This document shows, in pieces, positions 44,258 to 52,250 of a DNA stretch of 52,328 nucleotides. The stretch's first letter is position 1; each line of letters starts with the position of its first letter. Under the pieces are notes generated by a model, which saw only the letters and a program-made list of their open reading frames with translations, searched no databases and was not told where the DNA came from. Source of the DNA: Segatella copri (GTDB lineage Bacteria > Bacteroidota > Bacteroidia > Bacteroidales > Bacteroidaceae); NCBI RefSeq assembly GCF_019127135.1, contig NZ_JAHOEA010000028.1, positions 1 through 52,328 on the forward strand. Direction: 5' to 3'. The position numbers and the translations under genes were made by a program.

Positions 44258-46258
44258 TTATTCATTACACATTACTCCAAAATATCCTTCCTCCACGTGG
44301 GTGCTCTGACTTTCCACATTTCTTACCAGTGTATAAGAACGGGAGAGGAATGGTTCCAGCTTCATGTAATCCTTATCCTTTCTGATTTCCGAAGTGGTGC
44401 AGAGCAGGATGGTTTGCTCGGCAAGTCCCGGGAAGTATTCTTCCATCAGCACATCACGGCTCTCCTCATCCAATACACCCATCACGGTGTCTATCATCAC
44501 AGGTGGATTATAGTCGCCCAGATTTCGAAGCACCTTCAGCAACACCTGGATAAAGATTTGCTTGGATGCTGCATTCAGTTGGTTGAGTGAGATTTCATTT
44601 CCTGCCTTGTGATAGAGACGGATGGTGAAATTCTCCATACTGTCTGATAGCTCTACCTTGGCGATGCATCCCTTGTAGGAAATGAGGAGTTTGTTGAGTT
44701 GCTCCTTCATATCCTCCTCAATCTTCTCCTTTTTGCGCTTGAGCAGAGTGTCGGCAACATCCTCAAAAAAAGGCTTCAGTTTCACCAGCATGTCATATTT
44801 CACATCAGGTTCCTGCTGTATCTGCACATCAAACTGGTGAATCTTCCGCTCCAGTTTCTCAATGCTCACCTTTCTGTCATCCGCCTCCTTCTTCAAGATT
44901 TCGAGTTCACGGCTAGCCTCCTCGTATGCCTTGATGATTTCGGTATTACCGCTTACCATGCTACGACGGAGCAGAGCAATCTGACTCTGCTGATTATCAT
45001 AGTTCTCCAACCGCTTTTCCAAATCATAACGACTGTCATTAAGGGCGACAAACTCATTCACAGCATTGGCACCCAGCAGATTCTTGAGCGCATCAAACTC
45101 GCTTTCATCCAGGAAAGCATAGTCGTCCTTGCGCTGCAAAGCTTCCTGCTGACTCTTCAGGTAAGCCACCACATCGTCATCCTCCACGGAATCCGGACAG
45201 AGGCACTTTGATTTCAGATAACCAAGAATCTTGGTAGTTACCTCACGCATCTGCTCCAGGGAGAGCACCCCTTCACGTTCCTGCTTCAAGGCTTCTTTCT
45301 GTCGGATAATGTCATTCACCTCGTTTGTGATTCCCTGTGCAAGTTTCGGAAAGAACACGTTGATTTCCAAGGTCTCCACCACCTGCTTCAATTGGGCATT
45401 ATATCGCTTTGACAACTCCTGCGTATCCTTCACGCTGGCCTCCAGATCCTGAATCTTTCGTGCAGTCTCGGCAGAATCCTTGGCACCTTCCTTGGCGGCA
45501 TCATATTCAGCCTGAATGGAAACCAGATATTTGTACTTATCATCCTGGTGCTTGGTATTCTCCTCCTGCAAAGCCACCAGTTGGTTGCGCTGTTCGCAAA
45601 GTCCATTATATTCTTCAGCCTCCTTTTGCGCCTCCAGTCTCCTTGCCGCCCATTCCTGCTGCTGATGCTCGGCAGCATTTTTCAATTGCAGATACTTGTT
45701 GAATCCCATCACATTCTGGATATTATCCTTGATGATTTGGGCAAAGACATTCTCCTTCAAGAGCTCGCTCGACTGCATGGCATCAAATAGGAAATACTTG
45801 CTGAGTTCCTGCGGCAGGTTTGCCTTGATAATCTTATTCACCTGCTGCTCGTTGATGGCACGCTGCTGCGGAGGCGTAGCCGTGCCATAGGAGAAAGGCG
45901 TACCATCCATATTGAGCAGCACATTCTCCACAGGCTTGTTGGCAGGATTAAGCTTATAAGTGCGACGCAGCAGATACTGCTGCTTGCGTCCGAGCACCAT
46001 ACCTTCGAAAGAGAGTTCAAGCACGATGGTAGGCTCCACCTTTCCCAAGGCGCCATTGTTCAAGAGTTCCTGAAAATGAGCCTTGTTCTGAATCTTCAGT
46101 CCATAAAGAGCCCCGCAGATAGCCTCAAACAGCGTGGTCTTACCACCACCGTTCATACCACCTATCAGGATGATGGGCTGATCGGGGTTCACCGACAAAT
46201 CCAAGTCAAGACTCAGATAAGTCTTATAGTTCTTGATTTTGATTCTCTTGATAATCAT
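44258..46258 (-). CDS. DndD-like SMC/Rad50-type ATPase
   Basis: A 666-aa SMC-like protein of the size of DndD. N-terminal lobe: IKIKNYKTYLSLDLDL and Walker A GGMNGGGKTTLFEAI (about 33-47). The middle (about 190-510) is coiled coil, with a short KCLCPD at 351-356 at the turn that may be a reduced zinc hook. C-terminal lobe: signature-like LNQLNAASKQIFIQVLLKVL (about 558-577) and Walker B PPVMIDTVMGVLDEESR (about 585-601), as in DndD. DndD partners in phosphorothioation, but dndB and dndC are absent here; the neighbours are a methyltransferase and a type III restriction helicase. Confidence 0.85.
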   Translation of the reverse strand: MIIKRIKIKNYKTYLSLDLDLSVNPDQPIILIGGMNGGGKTTLFEAICGALYGLKIQNKAHFQELLNNGALGKVEPTIVLELSFEGMVLGRKQQYLLRRTYKLNPANKPVENVLLNMDGTPFSYGTATPPQQRAINEQQVNKIIKANLPQELSKYFLFDAMQSSELLKENVFAQIIKDNIQNVMGFNKYLQLKNAAEHQQQEWAARRLEAQKEAEEYNGLCEQRNQLVALQEENTKHQDDKYKYLVSIQAEYDAAKEGAKDSAETARKIQDLEASVKDTQELSKRYNAQLKQVVETLEINVFFPKLAQGITNEVNDIIRQKEALKQEREGVLSLEQMREVTTKILGYLKSKCLCPDSVEDDDVVAYLKSQQEALQRKDDYAFLDESEFDALKNLLGANAVNEFVALNDSRYDLEKRLENYDNQQSQIALLRRSMVSGNTEIIKAYEEASRELEILKKEADDRKVSIEKLERKIHQFDVQIQQEPDVKYDMLVKLKPFFEDVADTLLKRKKEKIEEDMKEQLNKLLISYKGCIAKVELSDSMENFTIRLYHKAGNEISLNQLNAASKQIFIQVLLKVLRNLGDYNPPVMIDTVMGVLDEESRDVLMEEYFPGLAEQTILLCTTSEIRKDKDYMKLEPFLSRSYTLVRNVESQSTHVEEGYFGVMCNE

Positions 46259-46296
46259 AATCTATTCTTCACTCTTCGTTCTTCATTCTTGATTCA

Positions 46297-46512
46297 TTAC
46301 TTGATCTGAGAAATCGCCTCGGCGATAATCTTCTCAGTATCCTCGTCATTCATTTCTATCTTATCTACCTTGGCTGCATGATATTTGCGCAGGATTTCCT
46401 CGCTCATCCAGTCGAAGTCAATCTCATGCTTCTCGCATAGCGTCCTGATCAGATCGAGGTCTTCCTTTCGGATGCCATAGTGCAAGAATTTTCCATCTAG
46501 TCCCTTTGCCAT
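46297..46512 (-). CDS. 71-aa protein of the defence operon
   Basis: A small acidic, helical protein: LHYGIRKEDLDLIRTLCEKHEIDFDWMSEEILRKYH, then an acidic MNDEDTEKIIAEAISQIK end. It sits between the Res gene (38 nt gap) and the DndD-like gene (38 nt gap). I recall that databases carry a small protein described as associated with DNA modification systems in this position, but not its function. It may be an adaptor between the restriction enzyme and the SMC-like ATPase; that is inference from its place alone. Confidence 0.75.
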   Translation of the reverse strand: MAKGLDGKFLHYGIRKEDLDLIRTLCEKHEIDFDWMSEEILRKYHAAKVDKIEMNDEDTEKIIAEAISQIK

Positions 46513-46550
46513 CGTTATTACACCTTATTATAATATGTAGCGTTTATAAC

Positions 46551-48905
46551 TTATTTATATTCTTTCGGATAGAAGCTATCCCACTCCACGATGTCTGTAG
46601 TGTTTTCTATCTTCAGCGGACAATACTTCCAGTTGTTATTTCTCTCGATAATGATACCACCCTTCAGATGCTTGTCCTTGTTCTCTTCGCTCGCCATATA
46701 GTCGATGAGGGCATTATGCTTTTCCACTGCATCCACATCACTTCCTGCACTCTTGGTATCAAAGAGCAGAACCTGACCATTCTTCATGCGAATCACGAAA
46801 TCTACATAGAAGAGGGCTTTATGCCCCTCCTTGTTCTCGTAACTGATGGCATAATGCTGCCTGCCGGCATCACCATTCTTATACCACCAGTCAATATATT
46901 CCTTGTTGGATTCCAGGAAAGCTTCGAAACGCTCTTCAGGCTTAGAGGCATTCTTTAATTCTACAAATGGCAGAAGAGCATGATCTCGTACCTTATCCTT
47001 GATGTGATGACTTTCTTCCTTATAGAGTCGTTCCACTGGAACCTCCCAGTCATAAGTTTTATAAAACTTTGCATTCTGCTGATTCTGTCGTTCCTCAAGA
47101 ATCTTCTGATAACGATTCAAGGCACGGTCTATCAAATCTGCAAATACCTCCTTATTACCATGATAAAGAATCACCTTCACGGCATCCGTCTCGAAGAGTT
47201 CAAACAGGTCTTCCATCAGTTCCTTCAAGGCAAAAGCCAATGTAGTGATACTCACCTTCTCAAACTTCGACCCGATACACTTGGCACAGAAAGCATTGAA
47301 TGAATTGTTCAATTCCTGCATCGTGCGGACATATCTTGCCTTTTTATCCACATGAGTCTCACCAGTCTCGCCCGTGATACTGACATCCTCTATCAAATCG
47401 ATACCAATGCTTCTTACTTTAAAGGTAATCTTATCCTCACATGCCTTTCTGTTTTTGGCATAAATGCTCTCTGCAGCCTCAACATCTTCGGAATCTCCTT
47501 CATCCACATTGCCCTCCAAGTCATCTATCGTGAAAAGAGATAACTGGCGGTTCTTAACCAGAAGAATATCTTCAAAGACTTTTGCAAGTACCTTCTTGAA
47601 ATCTGGTCCCAGTCGCTTACGTGCAATGGCAGGACGCTCACAATATTCAGAACGCAGCACCACATTGCATAGATTCTCTCGACGAACAGCATGAATATTC
47701 GACATATAGTCCATATCATCTTGCACAATCTTGATGATGTCTTTGCTGAGATTGGTATATACATAGCCCCAATTCAGTCGGTCGTCCTCATAGAAATGCT
47801 GCTCAGGCATACGAAGGATGCGTCCCACGGTCTGAGCTGTGAAAGTAAAACTCTCTATCTTTCGGAAGATGAGGAGCACAGCGGCACGAGGGCAGTCCCA
47901 TCCCAAAGCGATGGCCTGCTTGAAGAGCAACACTTCGGTCAGATTATCCGGTTTCTCTATACCATCCAGATTCTCCTTTTCGTTGCTGAGCCATATCGCC
48001 AACTTGCCATTGTCAACATTGATATTCTTGATGGTGTCCAGATATTGCATCACCTCTTCCTTGATGCTTTCATCATCCTTATCCATCTTATCCTTATCAT
48101 TAGGCAACTGAATAAGCAGCAGAGGATTGATATGAACACCTATCTTGCGATAAGCCTCAGCCAACTCTTCACGTTTCTTCAAGGCAAGGCTCACCAGATG
48201 CTGGTTCAAAGAACCATTCGGATCCGTAAAGTTCAAGGCAGGATTCAATACCACGCCCTGTTTAATCATACCTTCTCTAACAACAGCCTCTCTAGGTATC
48301 TTCACATCTAAATCGCCTTTTGTCTCAGGGGTTGCCGAAATACGGAGCTCAACTTTTGGATTGATGTTCTTCAACACCTTCTCTGTCTTGTTGGCGAGTT
48401 TGCTGGCAAACATGTGCTCTTCGTCGATGATAACGACGATAGGAATATTCTGTTCTTCCTGGGTTCTGCGAGTAAGATCATATAGCGAAGCACTCTGCTC
48501 CGTATCACGTATCATCACGGCATTATCCTTATTGATACTCTCCCAATTGACGAAAAGGATTTCTCCCGGATGGATGTAACCTTCGGCAGAATGGTCGAGG
48601 TCGTCATAGATGACCGGATGCAACTCCTGTCCTTCCGTAAAGAAGGATTTCATCTTAAAGTAGCTCTGTTCATGAAGCTTGTTGGGAGCAATCCAAATAT
48701 ATGCCAATTCTTTATAAGGCACATCCGTACGGTCTCTCAACTCAGCATTCAGTCGGAGCAACATTTCTGATGCCATCACCGTCTTGCCGGCACCAGTTGG
48801 AGCCTTGAATACGAGTGTATGGCGCATACCTGAATAAGTAAGTAGGTCTATGGTCTTATCTACCAATTCCTTGACTGCTTTCTGCTGATATTGTATCTGT
48901 TTCAT
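46551..48905 (-). CDS. res: type III restriction enzyme Res subunit (helicase-nuclease)
   Basis: A 784-aa superfamily 2 helicase fused to a nuclease. Motifs: Walker A KAPTGAGKTVMASEM (about 34-48), DEEH box IDEEHMF (160-166), SATPE (190-194), and motif VI QTVGRILRMPEQ (358-369). The C-terminus has the PD-(D/E)XK core YVDFVIRMKNGQVLLFDTKSAGS, with D and DTK as the metal site. Res uses ATP to move along or switch state on DNA and cut unmodified DNA together with Mod. Its ATG overlaps the Mod stop (ATGA, 48902-48905). It is shorter than many Res subunits (about 900-1000 aa). Confidence 0.9.
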   Translation of the reverse strand: MKQIQYQQKAVKELVDKTIDLLTYSGMRHTLVFKAPTGAGKTVMASEMLLRLNAELRDRTDVPYKELAYIWIAPNKLHEQSYFKMKSFFTEGQELHPVIYDDLDHSAEGYIHPGEILFVNWESINKDNAVMIRDTEQSASLYDLTRRTQEEQNIPIVVIIDEEHMFASKLANKTEKVLKNINPKVELRISATPETKGDLDVKIPREAVVREGMIKQGVVLNPALNFTDPNGSLNQHLVSLALKKREELAEAYRKIGVHINPLLLIQLPNDKDKMDKDDESIKEEVMQYLDTIKNINVDNGKLAIWLSNEKENLDGIEKPDNLTEVLLFKQAIALGWDCPRAAVLLIFRKIESFTFTAQTVGRILRMPEQHFYEDDRLNWGYVYTNLSKDIIKIVQDDMDYMSNIHAVRRENLCNVVLRSEYCERPAIARKRLGPDFKKVLAKVFEDILLVKNRQLSLFTIDDLEGNVDEGDSEDVEAAESIYAKNRKACEDKITFKVRSIGIDLIEDVSITGETGETHVDKKARYVRTMQELNNSFNAFCAKCIGSKFEKVSITTLAFALKELMEDLFELFETDAVKVILYHGNKEVFADLIDRALNRYQKILEERQNQQNAKFYKTYDWEVPVERLYKEESHHIKDKVRDHALLPFVELKNASKPEERFEAFLESNKEYIDWWYKNGDAGRQHYAISYENKEGHKALFYVDFVIRMKNGQVLLFDTKSAGSDVDAVEKHNALIDYMASEENKDKHLKGGIIIERNNNWKYCPLKIENTTDIVEWDSFYPKEYK

Positions 48906-50722
48906 TCGTCACCTCCTTCCCTGTTATCTTTGATTTCACTTGCTGCCATTGTATATGTTTGACTTTGAAATAAATCCGATTCTTCGACTGTTCTCGCTTC
49001 TGAATCCGTTTCTTCTGCAATATCATCCAGGAGTTGTGCTTGGCGCTTCTTTGGCAAAACTCTGCGATAAGCATTCAATACGGCATCAGGCATGGCACAA
49101 AGCGAAACGTAATCTGCCACATCCTCAAACTCATCATCATAAGCATAGCCGTTTGGCGAGAAGACATAGACCATGAGTTTGCCGTTCTCCTTACTTTCGC
49201 CATTCTTGAATTCCTGCTTCATCAATTCTACCAAGGCTTGAATAGCCTCAGCGCGATAAATCACCAGCATTCGCTTACTTCCATCATTGCTCTCGAAATA
49301 GCGAGCTATCTTATTATTAATGTTCTTGTCAACAAATGGCTTCTCGATATATGTATCGTTGTGAATGCAAAGCATATCTGTAGAGAGTGCCATCAAATTA
49401 CGCAGATTCTTCGGACTCTTATCACGAGGCACAAACTTTGTCTTGTAATAACGAAGGTTGTTGCGGGTTAAACCTGGAACTTTTTCTCCCTTAGGAGTTA
49501 TATAGCCTTGGATAACTCGACGGTTTCGCTCATAAGTTACATTCTCACAAATTCCATTCTCGTTGTTTGTTGCCAAGATACAACGGCGATGACCGCCATC
49601 TTCGGCATTGAGTTGCATGGTGGCATGCAAGGTTGTTCCTGACCCTGCAAAGAAGTCGAGGATGGTAGAATCCTTTAAGGTAGAAAGCTTTTCTATAAAA
49701 GTTATTAAACCAACAGGTTTAGGATTACTAAAAGCATCCTCGCCCAAAATCTGCTTTAGCAAAGCAGCTCCTTCCTGATTAGACTCTAACTCATCCCACC
49801 AACTATTTGGTATCACACCACCTCTTTGTTTCTCTGACAAGAACAACTTATATCTAGGTTTTCCTTTTCCTCCTCTCGGAAAGACTATACGATTATCCTC
49901 AAACAACTGATCATATGTTTGCTTTTTAAAACGCCATTCATCTTCTATAACATTGCCCGTTGGTGTCACAACACTATATTTTGTTCCTCCCCTATTAGTA
50001 CATGGCATTGTTGTATAAGGACCTCTTGGATCATTATCTGGATTTTTGAAGCTATCTAAATCCAAATTAGCCTCAACTTTATTTAATTCATGTTCTATAT
50101 TCTTTCTGTAAATTAATACATACTCATGTATCGTTGAAATGTTTTTAGATAGATTCGCTTGAGATTTTCGACGTCTTCGAACAGGGCAAGCAATAAAATT
50201 CCTCTCTCCAAAAATTTCATCACACAACAGTTTCAGTTGTGACAATTCATTATCATCAATAGAAATAAATATAGTACCTCTTGACGAGAGTAAATTTTTG
50301 GAAATTTCCAAACGTTTATCCATAAAGGACAACCACATAGAATGTCTATAACCATTTTCCCTATCTATAAAAGTATCATTATACGAAAAGTCCTTATTAC
50401 CTGTATTATAAGGAGGATCGATATAAATGACATCAATCTTCCCTGCATGGGTATAACTAAGAGCTGTAAGGGCTTCGAGGTTATCGCCTTCAATAAGAAT
50501 ATGGTTTGGAGCCTCAGCGTCATCGCTGAGGATGGCACGTTCAGGCACTTCAACAAGCACAGGCTGTTCGTTGACCATTCTTTGCTCAGCATCCTCAGGC
50601 TTGTCTTCCCAAACCAAACCATACTTCTTTTGCGAACGAAGTAGTTTGATTAACTCCGATTTCTCATCATTCGTAAGACCCTCCAATTCATTTATCTTCT
50701 TTGCGAGTTCGTATTTGTTCAT
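48902..50722 (-). CDS. mod: type III DNA methyltransferase Mod subunit
   Basis: A 606-aa beta-class adenine methyltransferase. The catalytic motif IV IDPPYNTGNKDF is at about 101-112, and the SAM-binding motif I LDFFAGSGTTLHA at about 355-367, in the order typical of Mod. The target-recognition region lies between (about 175-340), with basic VRRRRKSQANLSKNISTIHEY. The N-terminal helix bundle and C-terminal 200 residues are accessory. It gives sequence specificity for both modification and cutting by Res, which is translationally coupled (ATGA overlap). First gene of the five-gene operon; the structured RNA at 50880-51194 lies upstream on the same strand. Confidence 0.92.
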   Translation of the reverse strand: MNKYELAKKINELEGLTNDEKSELIKLLRSQKKYGLVWEDKPEDAEQRMVNEQPVLVEVPERAILSDDAEAPNHILIEGDNLEALTALSYTHAGKIDVIYIDPPYNTGNKDFSYNDTFIDRENGYRHSMWLSFMDKRLEISKNLLSSRGTIFISIDDNELSQLKLLCDEIFGERNFIACPVRRRRKSQANLSKNISTIHEYVLIYRKNIEHELNKVEANLDLDSFKNPDNDPRGPYTTMPCTNRGGTKYSVVTPTGNVIEDEWRFKKQTYDQLFEDNRIVFPRGGKGKPRYKLFLSEKQRGGVIPNSWWDELESNQEGAALLKQILGEDAFSNPKPVGLITFIEKLSTLKDSTILDFFAGSGTTLHATMQLNAEDGGHRRCILATNNENGICENVTYERNRRVIQGYITPKGEKVPGLTRNNLRYYKTKFVPRDKSPKNLRNLMALSTDMLCIHNDTYIEKPFVDKNINNKIARYFESNDGSKRMLVIYRAEAIQALVELMKQEFKNGESKENGKLMVYVFSPNGYAYDDEFEDVADYVSLCAMPDAVLNAYRRVLPKKRQAQLLDDIAEETDSEARTVEESDLFQSQTYTMAASEIKDNREGGDE

Positions 50723-50836
50723 AAGAATAACGACGTTACATCCCTTTGCTCACCCCCAAAGCAGATAAATATAATCCGATTAAATTAGTCTTTGTACCAA
50801 CAAGTTACAAGTTAGTTGTTGCTTTCTAAGTTGATA

Positions 50837-50844
50837 CAAATTTA
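50837..50844 (-). promoter_or_regulatory. possible -7 box of the mod operon
   Basis: TAAATTTG on the minus strand fits TAnnTTTG, 115 nt before mod, without a clear -33 box. If it is weak, the operon may depend on read-through from the promoter at 51201-51232 and so pass through RNA B. Confidence 0.4.
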
Positions 50845-50879
50845 TCTAAAAGAATTGGCGCAGGGGTGTCATTACTCCT

Positions 50880-51194
50880 TTTCATGTCCCCGTACACTGC
50901 GGCCTTAGGAAACCGATAACATCAAGGACAGGAGCAAGAGGACAACACCTACGCCAACATTGCATATATGTATGTAGCACAAGGAACACCCTTCCTATAC
51001 GAAAGGGCGCACTTGTGCCGTGTATATATACACGTTATAGTAGGCGTCCACTGCCATTTTCCTCTGAATGCCATTTGAAAGTTCCTAAGTTTCAGTGTAT
51101 CAGAAGCAAAACGTAGTAAACGTCTAATTCTAAAAGATATAGCCAATCCCCAGACTTCTCAGCCAGCATCCCTTTGCCAGCCATCTCGGAAATG
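50880..51194 (-). ncRNA. candidate structured RNA, copy B, upstream of mod
   Basis: This has the same pairing plan as 1640-1951. CTTAGGAA (51082-51089) pairs with TTCCTAAG (50904-50911). Outside it TACACTG (51093-51099) pairs with CAGTGTA (50893-50899), where copy A has different bases that also pair. Inside are GCACAAG/CTTGTGC, CCCTT/AAGGG and the GCTACATAC...GCGTAGG hairpin shared with copy A; the sequence after the stem (CAAAT, GAGG, GGCAG-like) is also shared. A full promoter lies at 51201-51232. It reads towards mod, so it may be a leader or a free RNA. Family not identified. Confidence 0.65.
51092..51184 (-). CDS. possible 30-aa leader peptide inside RNA B
   Basis: An ORF begins MAGKGMLAEKSGDW at ATG 51184, about 10 nt after the predicted transcription start, and its stop codon (51092-51094) falls on the outer stem of RNA B. 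Translation to the stop would open that stem. No strong ribosome site is visible. Copy A has only an 11-codon ORF at a comparable place (1890-1922). Weak evidence. Confidence 0.25.
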   Translation of the reverse strand: MAGKGMLAEKSGDWLYLLELDVYYVLLLIH

Positions 51195-51272
51195 ACGCTA
51201 CAAAATTAACGAAAAGAATTGGAAATGCCAAAGAAAAGAACAACTTTCTTCGCTTTAAGACACAAAAAAGCC
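51195..51272. repeat. 78-bp direct repeat, left copy, with minus-strand promoter
   Basis: This copy differs from 52251-52328 at one position. It carries TTTG (51229-51232) and TAATTTTG (51201-51208) 20 nt apart on the minus strand, a full Bacteroidota promoter that here reads into RNA B. Confidence 0.9.
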
Positions 51273-51298
51273 TTTCAGCATCTGAAATACTAAAAGGC
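51264..51298 (-). terminator. terminator of the toxin-antitoxin cassette
   Basis: On the minus strand GCCTTTTAGTATTTCAG pairs back as CTGAAAGGC and is followed by six T's. It ends the 52228-51342 operon and partly overlaps the direct repeat. Confidence 0.8.
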
Positions 51299-51341
51299 AA
51301 TCCTCGTTATGAAATACAATAAAGTTCCACAATCACATAAT

Positions 51342-51575
51342 CTACAAATTCCTTAATCCTCGATAAGGAGTTCTTTCGTGCAATGTCTCAAAGCTCTTCA
51401 GCTTTTCTTCTGTAATTTCCCCACGCTCCCACATTGCATCTAATTCTTCCTGTCCCTTCTTGGCAAAGAAATCAGAAATAACCTGCTTCAATTCAGCTAA
51501 TACCTCCGGGCTTTTTACCCATTGCATCATATCTAAAAGTTCAAGCTGTGCTTGATTAAAAACAGTTGCTGCCAT
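51342..51575 (-). CDS. 77-aa protein like antitoxin partners of PIN toxins
   Basis: The protein reads FNQAQLELLDMMQWVKSPEVLAELKQVISDFFAKKGQEELDAMWERG and ends HERTPYRGLRNL. I recall small Bacteroidota proteins with this LELLxMF...LxELKxxLxxYYxxK...HxRTPY pattern next to PIN-domain toxins. No PIN gene is here; instead it follows the RelE/ParE-like toxin by 30 nt. It may be an orphan antitoxin or a third component of this cassette. Confidence 0.65.
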   Translation of the reverse strand: MAATVFNQAQLELLDMMQWVKSPEVLAELKQVISDFFAKKGQEELDAMWERGEITEEKLKSFETLHERTPYRGLRNL

Positions 51576-51605
51576 ATTCTTTTTTCCAGATTTCTTTTCT
51601 GCGTA

Positions 51606-51947
51606 TTATCCATTTTTACGTTTATCAAGCAAAAAACTGATAAACTCATCAGAGATATTAGAGATTTCTCCTTTATCATAGATTGTCAACAAATCAATGA
51701 TAATGGAATCTCCTTCCTGGTAAAGATTATAAGTGATGACCCTTGCACCACCACTCTTACCTTTACCCTTACTAGCTATTGCCATTCTTACCTTTCTGAC
51801 ACCTTTGCCAAGACTAGTACCTTGAAAAGGATCAATTACAAGAGAGTCTTTCAAATCTTTAATATCGCTTTTTAAAGAACGATATTTTTTAGAAAGACGC
51901 TTAAACTGTATTAAGAACTCACTCCCAACACGTATTTCAACTTCCAT
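51606..51947 (-). CDS. RelE/ParE-family toxin
   Basis: A 113-aa protein with the RelE/ParE fold order: EFLIQFKRLSKKYRSLKSDI (two N-terminal helices), DPFQGTSLGKGVRKVRMAI (the basic beta-strand), GGARVITYNLYQEGDSIIIDLLTIYDKGE (the core sheet, with the R-V-IY pattern) and a short C-terminal helix. Such toxins cut mRNA at ribosomes or poison gyrase. It begins 2 nt after the antitoxin gene's stop, the classic antitoxin-first order. Confidence 0.85.
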   Translation of the reverse strand: MEVEIRVGSEFLIQFKRLSKKYRSLKSDIKDLKDSLVIDPFQGTSLGKGVRKVRMAIASKGKGKSGGARVITYNLYQEGDSIIIDLLTIYDKGEISNISDEFISFLLDKRKNG

Positions 51948-51949
51948 AA

Positions 51950-52228
51950 CTAATCCTCCTCATCAAGTTTAGCCATAAAATCATCAAAACTCATCGGCTT
52001 AGTCCCATTCTTCTTATGAGCTTCCATTTCATCAAGAGCACGGTTGAGGCTTTCTGCCACATAGGCTTCCTGCTCTGCCTGGCTCATGAATCTTTCCTGG
52101 TAACTGTTTCCTGACTTGGAGATAGAACCGGCTAATTTTTCTGCATAGTCTTTGAGCTTGGCGACAAATTCGTCAAGCGTATATTGACCTGTAGAAGGTA
52201 CTTGAAACTGAATATTAATCGTTTCCAT
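51950..52228 (-). CDS. antitoxin of the RelE/ParE-like toxin
   Basis: A 92-aa acidic protein: QFQVPSTGQYTLDEFVAKLKDYAEKLAGS at the start, a helical AEQEAYVAESLNRALDEMEAHKKNG middle, and SFDDFMAKLDEED at the end, the part that would wrap the toxin. Its family is not obvious. It is the first gene of the three-gene cassette and has a full promoter (52257-52288) in the direct repeat upstream, so autoregulation there is likely. Confidence 0.75.
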   Translation of the reverse strand: METINIQFQVPSTGQYTLDEFVAKLKDYAEKLAGSISKSGNSYQERFMSQAEQEAYVAESLNRALDEMEAHKKNGTKPMSFDDFMAKLDEED

Positions 52229-52250
52229 CTTATTCCTTTCTTTTAAATTA

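Noticed and set aside
44258..46258. A DNA phosphorothioation (Dnd) system
   Set aside because: DndB and DndC genes are absent; the modification gene present is a methyltransferase.
50949..51146. A 65-codon minus-strand ORF inside structured RNA B
   Set aside because: No counterpart in copy A and no ribosome site; the region is explained by RNA pairing.
50880..51194. Retron or group II intron RNA
   Set aside because: No reverse transcriptase gene is near either copy, and I see no intron domain V or retron-type branching pattern.
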